From positions 1 to 8,608 of the forward strand of contig CAZVFE010000064.1 of assembly GCA_964626405.1 (NCBI GenBank): a stretch of 8,608 nucleotides of DNA, read 5' to 3'. The notes under the pieces are model-generated. The model worked only from the letters and a program-made list of their open reading frames with translations. It was not told the DNA's origin and ran no database searches. The position numbers were made by a program, and so were the translations under genes. This DNA comes from CAZVFE01 sp964626405. GTDB taxonomy: Bacteria; Bacteroidota; Bacteroidia; Cytophagales; Spirosomataceae. Position 1 is the stretch's first letter. Each line of letters starts with the position of its first letter. This document shows positions 1 through 6,554 of this stretch, one piece after another.

Positions 1-1047
1 AATCAATATTTAGAGGAAGACGAAATCGATTTAAGAGAATTGATTATTCCCATTTGGAAAAATAAATTTAAAATAATAATAATTGCTTTAATTACTGGAA
101 TTGGAACTTTAGCTTATAATTTCACTATTGACAATTATTATACTACCTCCACAAAATTATTGCCAGAAGCAAGTTCTGGATCATCTATGGGAGGTGGAGG
201 ATTAAGCAGTCTTGCTGGTTTGGCAGGAATAAATCTAAATTCAATGGGATCTGGAGGTGAGGCTTATCGCCCGGACCTATACCCTGAGGTCCTTAATTCA
301 ATTGAATTCAAAAAAGAACTATTAAATCAAAATTTTTATTTCTCTACTTTAAAGAAAAATTTAAGTTTAAAAGAATATTTATTACAAGATTCAAAATTAG
401 AAATAAATGAAAAACCCTTAATTTTTGATAAGGAGGAAGTAATAAAAAATACTAAAAATTTAATACTTTCAGACTTAGAAGAAAGTTCATTATTGAAAAC
501 AATTAGTTCCAAAATTTCAACAAGTTTAGATAAGAAATCAGGAATAATATCAATTAATGTTACCTTGACAGATCCTGTAGGAGCAGCAGAAATTACTGAA
601 TTTTCAAAAAATTATTTATCTGATTTTATTCAAAATTACCGTACTGAAAAGCAGAAAAAAGAATTAGAATATTTAGATTCTCAATATAAAGAAGCGGAAG
701 TCAAATATAATACAGCATTAAAAGCCTTATCTTCCTTTCAAGATGGAAATGCAGATATCTATTCCAATGCTATTAAAGACAGAGAAAGAAGGTTAAATGA
801 CGAATTAAATATTGCCTATAATCTTTATTCAGCATTGAGCACTCAAAAAGCGCAGGCTGAATTACAATTAGAAAAAGCAAATCCAGTAATTCAAGTTTTA
901 GAACCTGTGGTAATTCCAATAGAAAAAGCAGGACCTACCAAGGCCATAAATTCAATTATTGGTACATTTATTGGAGGTATTTTAGCGGCAGGATTCTTTT
1001 TGATAAAAAGTTTTAAAGTATTTGATTTCTTTAAAACTTTAAATTAA
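1..1047 (+). CDS. Wzz/GumC-type polysaccharide chain-length determinant, 5' partial
   Basis: This is an inner-membrane polysaccharide co-polymerase of the Wzz/FepE/Etk class, expected to set the chain length or assist export of O-antigen, capsule or exopolysaccharide. The frame is open from base 1, and the residues before the TTG at 40 (acidic, with DEIDLRELI) are the usual cytoplasmic N-terminus of the family. The true start is therefore upstream, and TTG 40 is not a start. The first membrane helix is coded at about 67-125. A Gly/Ser-rich patch (about 169-260) is followed by a YRPDLYPEVLNSIEF segment typical of Bacteroidota members. A charged, probably coiled-coil periplasmic region lies at about 625-890, then a proline-containing stretch (VIPIEKAGP), and the second membrane helix at about 943-1005, with a short cytoplasmic tail. 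There is no C-terminal tyrosine-kinase domain. The specific polymer is not shown here; its partner genes would lie to the left of the window. The family call is firm, the exact role is inferred. Confidence 0.88.
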   Translation, partial: NQYLEEDEIDLRELIIPIWKNKFKIIIIALITGIGTLAYNFTIDNYYTTSTKLLPEASSGSSMGGGGLSSLAGLAGINLNSMGSGGEAYRPDLYPEVLNSIEFKKELLNQNFYFSTLKKNLSLKEYLLQDSKLEINEKPLIFDKEEVIKNTKNLILSDLEESSLLKTISSKISTSLDKKSGIISINVTLTDPVGAAEITEFSKNYLSDFIQNYRTEKQKKELEYLDSQYKEAEVKYNTALKALSSFQDGNADIYSNAIKDRERRLNDELNIAYNLYSALSTQKAQAELQLEKANPVIQVLEPVVIPIEKAGPTKAINSIIGTFIGGILAAGFFLIKSFKVFDFFKTLN

Positions 1048-1076
1048 GAGAACTTATTTTAAAGTTCTCTTAATTT
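1041..1076. terminator. Bidirectional terminator between the Wzz gene and infB
   Basis: A perfect 15-bp inverted repeat (arms 1041-1055 and 1062-1076, 6-nt loop) lies between the convergent genes. The inner part of the stem contains the GC pairs. The outer part, TTAATTT on either strand, supplies the U-rich tract: it continues into CTTTCATTTC on the plus strand and into a mixed A/T run on the minus strand. It contains the stop codon of the Wzz gene (1045-1047) and both the stop and the last seven sense codons of infB. Intrinsic termination in both directions is inferred from shape and position. Confidence 0.75.
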
Positions 1077-3795
1077 CTTTCATTTCATAACACTCAAAGG
1101 TATCTCCTTCTTGAATATCATTAAAACCTTTGATGGACATTCCACATTCATATCCGAACTTAACCTCTTGAACATCATCTTTAAATCTTTTTAGAGCTGA
1201 GATCTCTCCGTCATGAATTACAACGAATTCTCTAATTACTCTAATCTTATGCGCTCTTTTGATATTTCCTTCTAAAACATAACAACCTGCAACAGTACCT
1301 ACCTTAGATATTTTAAACACCTCTCTTACCTCTATCGTTCCTGTCACAACTTCCTCAAATTTAGGAGCTAATAATCCTTCCATTGCAGCCTTGATGTCTT
1401 CAATTACCTGATAAATAATTGAATAATTTCTTATTTCAATCTGCTCATTTTCTGCCATTCTTCTGGCATTTAATGAAGGTCTAACTTGGAAGGCAATAAT
1501 TACTGCATCTGAAGTACTTGCTAATGCAACATCAGACTCAGATACCTGTCCCACTCCTTTATGAATAATTCTAATTTGAACTTCTTCAGTAGATAATTTC
1601 AATAATGAATCTGAAATAGCTTCAACTGAACCATCCACATCACCTTTTACAATTACATTTAATTCTTTAAAGGTACCAATGGCTTTTCTTCTTCCAATTT
1701 CCTCTAAAGTAATATGTTTTCTTGTTCTAAGCGATTGTTCTCTTAAAATTTGTTCACGTTTATTGGCAATTTCTTTAGCCTCACGTTCATTTTCTAAACT
1801 TAATAATTTATCTCCTGCTTGAGGCGCCCCATTCAATCCTAATACTTGAACAGGTGTAGAAGGACCAGCCTTGGATACTTTAGATCCGGTATGATCAAAC
1901 ATTGCCTTTACCCTTCCAAAATTATCTCCTGCAAGCATCATATCTCCAATCTTCAAAGTTCCAGCTTGGATCAATAAAGTCGTTACATAACCCCTTCCCT
2001 TATCTAATTCAGCTTCAATAACTGTTCCTACAGCTTTTTTATTTGGATTGGCTTTTAATTCTAATAATTCTGCTTCCAATAATACTTTATCAAGTAATTC
2101 ATTAATACCTAATCCAGTTTTAGAGGAAATTTCTTGAGTTTGATATTTTCCACCCCATTCTTCCACTAGCATATTCATTGTAGCTAATTCTTCCCTAACT
2201 TTATCCGTGTTAGCACCTTCTTTGTCCACCTTAGAGAAAGCAAAAACAATTGGCACTCCTGCCACTTGTGCGTGATTTATCGCCTCTTTGGTTTGTGGCA
2301 TCACACTATCATCTGCTGCAATTACAATAATTGCAACGTCAGTTATTTTGGCCCCTCTTGCTCTCATCGCAGTAAAGGCTTCGTGACCAGGCGTATCCAA
2401 GAAGGTTATTTTCTTTCCTGAATCCGTTTGAACAGAATATGCCCCAATATGCTGAGTAATTCCTCCTGCCTCTCCTGATGCTACTTTTGCTCTTCTAATA
2501 TAATCTAATAAGGAAGTTTTACCATGATCAACGTGACCCATTATTGTTACAATAGGTGCTCTTTCAATCAAATCTTCTTCATTATCTTCAACTACTTCTT
2601 CAACAGCTTCAATTTCTTCTTCAGCAGAAACAAAACTTACTTCATAATTAAATTCATCTGCAATAAAAGTAATTGCCTCCGCATCTAAACGCTGATTGAT
2701 AGAAACGAACATTCCTAAACTCATACATACGGAAATTACTTCATTGACAGACACATCCATTAGAGAAGCTAAGTCACTTGCTGAAATAAATTCAGTTACC
2801 TTTAAAATCTTTGATTCTTCCTGCTCAGCAGCTTGTCTTTGCTCCTCAGCCTCCATTCTCTCTTTTCTTCTTTCTCTTCTTTTATCAGCACCAAAATTCT
2901 GCTTAGTACCACTTGCCTGTAATTTGGCCATGGTAACCTTAATCTGGTCTTGAATATCCTTTTCAGATAATTCCTCCTTTTGATTTACTGGCTTAGCACC
3001 TTTCTTAGGACCTTTATTATTTCCATTAAATTTATTTCCTCCTCTCTTATCATCTTCTGCCCCTCCTCCTTTCTTTTCATCCTTCGTAATTCTTTTTCGC
3101 TTATGCTTTTTGTCGTTCGAAGATCTTTCAGTAGGTGTTGGTAAATCAATTTTTCCTAAAACGGTAAGACCTTTCAAAGTCTTACGCTTTGCTTCAATTT
3201 TTTCAATTGTTTCCTCAATTGCATGAACTTCTGGAGTTTCCTTGTTTTCCTCCTTTTCTTGAGTCTCCTTTACAGGTTGTTCAACCTCCTCCGACTTAGC
3301 TTCTACTACTATTTCCTCTTTTATTTCCTCTTTGACACTCTCCTGCTTTGGCTCTTCTTTTGGCTCAATGATTGGATCAGGCTGAATCTCTGGCTTTGGC
3401 TCAGGCTTAGGTCTTACTGGATTACCCTTAGCATCCAATTCAATCTTTCCTAAAACCTTTAATCCTCCAGCCTTCGGACTTTCTTCAGGTTGTTTTTGAA
3501 CTGGCTTTTCCTTAACCTCTTCCTCTTCATCTTCTTCTTCAATAAATAAGTCTGGATCAACCTTTGGCTTTTCCTCTGGTTTTTCAACTACAGCAGAAGG
3601 ACTTTCCTTCACCTCCACTAATGTAGGGGCATCAAATTCCTCAGCAATAAGTTTCAACTGCTCAAAATTCAACTTGGCATTCGGATTATTGTCAACCTTA
3701 TGCCCGACACCTGCTAGGTATTGAATAATCGTATTCAAACCAACATTAATTTGCCTTGCTACTTGACTTAATCTCATTGTTTTTTCTTCTGCCAT
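1054..3795 (-). CDS. infB: Translation initiation factor IF2
   Basis: This is the GTPase that brings initiator fMet-tRNA to the 30S subunit and promotes 50S joining; it is cytoplasmic. It has 913 residues, and the start at 3795 gives the expected N-terminal helical IF2_N module (about 1-52). A long disordered linker (about 53-329) rich in Glu, Lys and Pro follows, with a Gly/Asn/Lys-rich basic part around 240-270. A second IF2_N module covers 330-389. The G domain starts near 414: G1 GHVDHGKT at 420-427, G3 DTPGHE at 467-472, G4 read as SKVD at 521-524 (Ser instead of the usual Asn), and G5 SSK at 557-559. Domain II, domain III and the C-terminal fMet-tRNA-binding domain follow; KRFK (869-872) and ECG (883-885) match residues implicated in formyl-Met recognition in Bacillus IF2. 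The gene is the last of rimP-nusA-infB, 21 bp after nusA, and its start has no Shine-Dalgarno motif. The length is normal for Bacteroidota with a long linker. Confidence 0.98.
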   Translation of the reverse strand: MAEEKTMRLSQVARQINVGLNTIIQYLAGVGHKVDNNPNAKLNFEQLKLIAEEFDAPTLVEVKESPSAVVEKPEEKPKVDPDLFIEEEDEEEEVKEKPVQKQPEESPKAGGLKVLGKIELDAKGNPVRPKPEPKPEIQPDPIIEPKEEPKQESVKEEIKEEIVVEAKSEEVEQPVKETQEKEENKETPEVHAIEETIEKIEAKRKTLKGLTVLGKIDLPTPTERSSNDKKHKRKRITKDEKKGGGAEDDKRGGNKFNGNNKGPKKGAKPVNQKEELSEKDIQDQIKVTMAKLQASGTKQNFGADKRRERRKERMEAEEQRQAAEQEESKILKVTEFISASDLASLMDVSVNEVISVCMSLGMFVSINQRLDAEAITFIADEFNYEVSFVSAEEEIEAVEEVVEDNEEDLIERAPIVTIMGHVDHGKTSLLDYIRRAKVASGEAGGITQHIGAYSVQTDSGKKITFLDTPGHEAFTAMRARGAKITDVAIIVIAADDSVMPQTKEAINHAQVAGVPIVFAFSKVDKEGANTDKVREELATMNMLVEEWGGKYQTQEISSKTGLGINELLDKVLLEAELLELKANPNKKAVGTVIEAELDKGRGYVTTLLIQAGTLKIGDMMLAGDNFGRVKAMFDHTGSKVSKAGPSTPVQVLGLNGAPQAGDKLLSLENEREAKEIANKREQILREQSLRTRKHITLEEIGRRKAIGTFKELNVIVKGDVDGSVEAISDSLLKLSTEEVQIRIIHKGVGQVSESDVALASTSDAVIIAFQVRPSLNARRMAENEQIEIRNYSIIYQVIEDIKAAMEGLLAPKFEEVVTGTIEVREVFKISKVGTVAGCYVLEGNIKRAHKIRVIREFVVIHDGEISALKRFKDDVQEVKFGYECGMSIKGFNDIQEGDTFECYEMKEIKRTLK

Positions 3796-3816
3796 AACTT
3801 ATTTAATCAATTTTTT

Positions 3817-5064
3817 TTATTCAAACTCTGAACGTAAAATCTCTAAAATTTCTTCTATCGTTTCTAATTCAAGTTCTGTTCTTCTTTCTAATTCTTCTTT
3901 CGATAATGCTAAAACTTGTTTTGCCGTATCCAAACCAATTTTATGCAACTCCTCTAAAACCCAATCCTCAATATCATCAGAGAATTCTACTAATTCCACA
4001 TCCTCATCATCCATCTCATCTTTCGGAAGATCTCTAAAGACATCTATTTCATAACCAACTAATTTTCCAGCTAATTTAATATTTTGCCCTCCTCTACCAA
4101 TTGCCATAGATACCTGATCAGAATTTAAATATACGGATATTCTCTTTCTTTCATTATCTATTTTCATAGAATTAAGCTTAGCAGGACTCAAAGTTCTAGC
4201 CACTAATAATTCTAAATTATCTGTATAATTAATTACGTCAATATTTTCATTTTGTAATTCTCTCACAATTCCATGAATTCTGGATCCCTTCATTCCAACG
4301 CATGCTCCTACCGGATCAATACGATCATCGAAAGATTCGACCGCTACTTTAGCCCTTTCCCCTGGTTCTCTTACAATCTTGCGAATAGTGATTGTTCCAT
4401 CATAAATTTCAGGAATTTCTTGTTCAAATAATCTCTCAAGGAATACCGGAGAAGTTCTAGACATTATGATTCTAGGCGTTCCATTATTCATTTCTACCTT
4501 GTGAATTACACAACGAATAGAATCTCCTTTTTTATAACGATCCTTTGAAATCATTTCAGTCTTTGGTAAAGTTACCTCATTATCATCAGAATCTATAATA
4601 ATTAATTCTCTTCCCAAAATTTGATATACCTCACCACTTACTAATTCTCCTACAAGATCTTTGTATTTATCAAATAAAGACTCTTTTTCTAAATCTTTTA
4701 TTTTTTGAATCAAAGTTTGTCTAGCTGTCTGTACTACCCTTCTACCAAAAACCTCTAATCCAATTAATTCAGCAACCTCTTCACCAATCTCAAAGTCAGG
4801 CTCAATTTCCTTCGCCTCCGCTAATGGAATCTTATCAAAATCCCAAATATCCTCAGAATTATCGTCAACAATCTCACGAATTCTCCACATTTCTAAATCC
4901 CCACTCTCAGGATTCACAATAACATTGAAGTTTTCATCAGACCCATATTTTTTACGGATCATCGTTCTAAATACTTCTTCTAATACCGAAATCATCGTCG
5001 GCTTATCAATGTTCTTTTCCCTAGCAAAATCTGCAAACGAGGAAATCAAATCAGCACTGTTCAT
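3817..5064 (-). CDS. nusA: Transcription termination/antitermination factor NusA
   Basis: NusA binds RNA polymerase and nascent RNA, increases pausing and hairpin-dependent termination, and takes part in antitermination. The 415-residue protein shows the family order. An N-terminal RNA polymerase-binding domain spans about 1-130. An S1 domain covers about 137-202 (GELVSGEVYQILGRELIII onward). KH1 carries a GMKG loop at 257-260 and KH2 a GRGG loop at 323-326. An acidic spacer (348-366, run of Asp/Glu) precedes a C-terminal helix-hairpin-helix-like region at about 366-415. The two acidic repeats found at the C-terminus of enterobacterial NusA are not evident; only one helical module is present. 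It starts 12 bp after the rimP stop, without a Shine-Dalgarno motif, and is followed 21 bp later by infB, so the three are almost certainly co-transcribed. NusA is a plausible autoregulator of this operon through the leader hairpin at 5568-5595, which is an inference. Confidence 0.97.
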   Translation of the reverse strand: MNSADLISSFADFAREKNIDKPTMISVLEEVFRTMIRKKYGSDENFNVIVNPESGDLEMWRIREIVDDNSEDIWDFDKIPLAEAKEIEPDFEIGEEVAELIGLEVFGRRVVQTARQTLIQKIKDLEKESLFDKYKDLVGELVSGEVYQILGRELIIIDSDDNEVTLPKTEMISKDRYKKGDSIRCVIHKVEMNNGTPRIIMSRTSPVFLERLFEQEIPEIYDGTITIRKIVREPGERAKVAVESFDDRIDPVGACVGMKGSRIHGIVRELQNENIDVINYTDNLELLVARTLSPAKLNSMKIDNERKRISVYLNSDQVSMAIGRGGQNIKLAGKLVGYEIDVFRDLPKDEMDDEDVELVEFSDDIEDWVLEELHKIGLDTAKQVLALSKEELERRTELELETIEEILEILRSEFE

Positions 5065-5076
5065 TATAACTGCATT

Positions 5077-5547
5077 TTAAAATGAAACTTGAACTTTTAT
5101 TTTATCAATTTTATCCAAAGAAACCCTTGTGGCCTCCTTTTCTTTTTTTACTAAATGTTTATGTCTCTTCTCCTTAAAAAAGATTATCTCGTCCCCCTCC
5201 TTACCCACTAATTCCCCCTCAATATTCTCCTCCTCCTTCATCCAAATCTTTATTTTCCTCCCTTTATTTTTCTCAAACTGCCAATCATATTTTAAGGGTT
5301 TATCTATTCCTGGAGAAGATACCTCTAAATTATAAGCTTCGGCAATTAGATTATTTTCCTCGATCCAATTTGAAAGGCCTCTGCTAATCTTAGCACAATC
5401 CTCTATCTGAATACCTTCCATTGTATCCAATAACAACGAAATTTCCAATCGCTTGAATCCAGGCTTTACCTCTAAATCTACAAAGAAAATGTCCTTCCCA
5501 TTTATTTCTTTCTCTACCCAATCTTTAATTTGTTGATCTAAATTCAT
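5077..5547 (-). CDS. rimP: Ribosome maturation factor RimP
   Basis: RimP binds the 30S precursor and assists late assembly of the small subunit. The 156-residue protein has the two expected parts. The N-terminal alpha/beta domain contains the conserved D-x(4)-I-x-IEDC-x(3)-SRGLS stretch at about 41-59 and the hallmark EVSSPGIDKPL at 75-85. A C-terminal SH3-like beta domain runs from about 88 to the end, with a lysine-rich insertion near 125-138. Length is normal for the family. It is the first gene of the rimP-nusA-infB operon, an arrangement conserved across many bacteria. The ATG at 5547 is chosen because it gives the usual N-terminus and lies just after the leader hairpin; there is no Shine-Dalgarno motif, only an A/T-rich stretch. 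Confidence 0.95.
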   Translation of the reverse strand: MNLDQQIKDWVEKEINGKDIFFVDLEVKPGFKRLEISLLLDTMEGIQIEDCAKISRGLSNWIEENNLIAEAYNLEVSSPGIDKPLKYDWQFEKNKGRKIKIWMKEEENIEGELVGKEGDEIIFFKEKRHKHLVKKEKEATRVSLDKIDKIKVQVSF

Positions 5548-5567
5548 AAAATTTTTGGACTATAAAC

Positions 5568-5595
5568 AAAAAGAGGGATTTGAGCCCCTCTTCTT
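5568..5595 (-). terminator. Terminator-like hairpin in the rimP-nusA-infB leader (candidate attenuator)
   Basis: Read on the minus strand, AAGAGGG (5592-5586) pairs with CCCTCTT (5577-5571) around an 8-nt loop. The stem can extend by a G-U and two A-U pairs to 5595/5568. The 3' arm runs into TTTTTG and then GTTT, the shape of an intrinsic terminator. It lies about 20 nt upstream of the rimP ATG and downstream of the promoter proposed at 5611-5641. No minus-strand gene ends in front of it, so it is not the terminator of a preceding gene. The likely role is premature termination or processing in the operon leader, which is inference. The plus-strand reading is also followed by TTCTTTTCTT, but no plus-strand gene ends here either. 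Confidence 0.6.
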
Positions 5596-5610
5596 TTCTT
5601 AAAATCTGCA

Positions 5611-5641
5611 CAAAAATAATAAAAAAAGCTTAATATTCCAA
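5611..5641 (-). promoter_or_regulatory. Promoter for rimP-nusA-infB
   Basis: On the minus strand, TTG (5641-5639) is followed after 20 bp by TATTTTTG (5618-5611). This matches the Bacteroidota primary-sigma pattern TTG, 17-23 bp, TAnnTTTG exactly in the -7 element. Transcription would begin near 5605, giving a leader of about 57 nt that contains the terminator-like hairpin. The match is seen in the sequence; activity is inferred. Confidence 0.6.
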
Positions 5642-5655
5642 GTTTTAACGAAAAC

Positions 5656-5682
5656 TGTTTGATAAAATAAGATGTTTGATAA
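5656..5682. repeat. 10-bp direct repeat between the divergent promoters
   Basis: TGTTTGATAA occurs at 5656-5665 and again at 5673-5682, 17 bp from start to start. It lies just upstream of the proposed fabI promoter and behind the rimP promoter. It could be a tandem operator, but the DNA is AT-rich and chance similarity is possible. Confidence 0.4.
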
Positions 5683-5686
5683 TTTA

Positions 5687-5716
5687 TTGATTAAAAAACC
5701 GTATTTTTACCCTTTG
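5687..5716 (+). promoter_or_regulatory. Candidate promoter for fabI
   Basis: TTG at 5687-5689 is followed after 18 bp by TACCCTTTG at 5708-5716. This resembles the Bacteroidota TAnnTTTG element, with three rather than two bases between TA and TTTG. Transcription would start near 5722, leaving a 5' untranslated region of about 20 nt before the ATG at 5742. The call rests on position and partial match. Confidence 0.38.
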
Positions 5717-5741
5717 TATTATAAACATTTTCAAGAAATTT

Positions 5742-6554
5742 ATGTCTTACAATTTATTAAAAGGGAAAAAAGGTATTATATCTGGCGCCCTTGATCCAAA
5801 TTCAATCGCTTGGAAAATTGCAGAAAGAGCCTATGAAGAAGGCGCTCAATTTACTTTAACAAATGCTCCGATCGCTATGAGAATGGGGGAAATCAATAAC
5901 CTTGCAGAAAAAACGAATGCAAAAGTAATCGGTGCTGATGCCACTTCCTTAGAAGATTTAGAAAATTTATACGAAGAATCAATGGATTTCCTTGGAGGAA
6001 AAATCGATTTCGTGCTTCACTCAATAGGAATGTCTACCAATATTAGAAAAGGTAAAGAATACGATGATTTAAATTATGATTGGTTCATGAAATCTTTAGA
6101 CGTATCCGCTCTTTCCTTTCATAAAATGCTTCAAGTAGCTATGAAAAAGGACGCAATTGCAGATAATGGTTCCGTAGTGGCCCTTTCTTATATTGCAGCT
6201 CAACGTTCCTTCCCAGATTATACAGATATGGCTCAAGCAAAAGCAATGCTAGAATCTATCGCTAGAAGTTTTGGTTACCAATATGGTAAAAAGAAAGGTG
6301 TTAGAATTAATACCGTTTCTCAATCCCCAACTAAAACAACCGCTGGAACTGGAATTAGCGGCTTTAATGCATTCTATGATTATGCTGAGGCTATGGCTCC
6401 TCTTGGAAACGCAACCGCAGACGATTGCGCTGATTATGTAATCACACTTTTCTCAGATCTTACGAAAAAAGTAACTATGCAAAATCTTTTCCACGACGGT
6501 GGTTTCTCCGGCGTAGGTATTTCCGAAAAATTAATGGACAAACTAGGTAGCTAA
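5742..6554 (+). CDS. fabI: Enoyl-[acyl-carrier-protein] reductase, FabI type
   Basis: This cytoplasmic enzyme catalyses the last step of each cycle of type II fatty-acid synthesis, reducing trans-2-enoyl-ACP with NADH. The 270-residue protein is a short-chain dehydrogenase/reductase of the FabI branch. It has the modified nucleotide-binding loop GALDPNSIAW (15-24) in place of the ordinary GxxxGxG, HSIG at 93-96, and SYIAAQ with Tyr150. The catalytic pattern Tyr160-x6-Lys167 (YTDMAQAK) has the six-residue spacing that separates FabI from ordinary SDRs with x3. A substrate-loop region follows (SQSPTKTTAG, 193-202), whose Gln-Ser-Pro-Thr version is typical of Bacteroidota FabI where Escherichia coli has Ala-Gly-Pro-Ile. 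The C-terminus HDGGFSGVGIS is also typical. It is transcribed divergently from rimP, with no Shine-Dalgarno motif (A-rich CAAGAAATTT before the ATG). Its last 4 bp overlap the end of the convergent receptor gene. FabI is the known triclosan target; sensitivity cannot be judged from this reading. Confidence 0.97.
   Translation: MSYNLLKGKKGIISGALDPNSIAWKIAERAYEEGAQFTLTNAPIAMRMGEINNLAEKTNAKVIGADATSLEDLENLYEESMDFLGGKIDFVLHSIGMSTNIRKGKEYDDLNYDWFMKSLDVSALSFHKMLQVAMKKDAIADNGSVVALSYIAAQRSFPDYTDMAQAKAMLESIARSFGYQYGKKKGVRINTVSQSPTKTTAGTGISGFNAFYDYAEAMAPLGNATADDCADYVITLFSDLTKKVTMQNLFHDGGFSGVGISEKLMDKLGS

Noticed and set aside
40..48. TTG at 40 as the start of the Wzz-type gene
   Set aside because: The same frame is open to base 1 and codes the conserved acidic pre-membrane segment of the family, so the gene continues to the left of the window.
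2696..2953. Plus-strand open frame opposite the second IF2_N module
   Set aside because: It lies wholly inside infB on the opposite strand, with no recognisable domain.
3223..3453. Plus-strand open frame for a small, very hydrophobic, aromatic-rich protein
   Set aside because: It is the antisense reading of the Glu/Lys/Pro-rich linker of IF2; such composition produces Leu/Phe-rich frames on the opposite strand, and there is no start context or family resemblance.
5129..5335. Plus-strand open frame opposite rimP
   Set aside because: Antisense shadow of the lysine-rich RimP C-terminus; no family resemblance or promoter.
5571..5592. Resemblance of the leader hairpin to a tRNA T-arm (loop CTCAAAT between complementary GAGGG/CCCTC)
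   Set aside because: There is no acceptor, anticodon or D-arm around it and the loop is 8 nt; the following T tract fits a terminator better.
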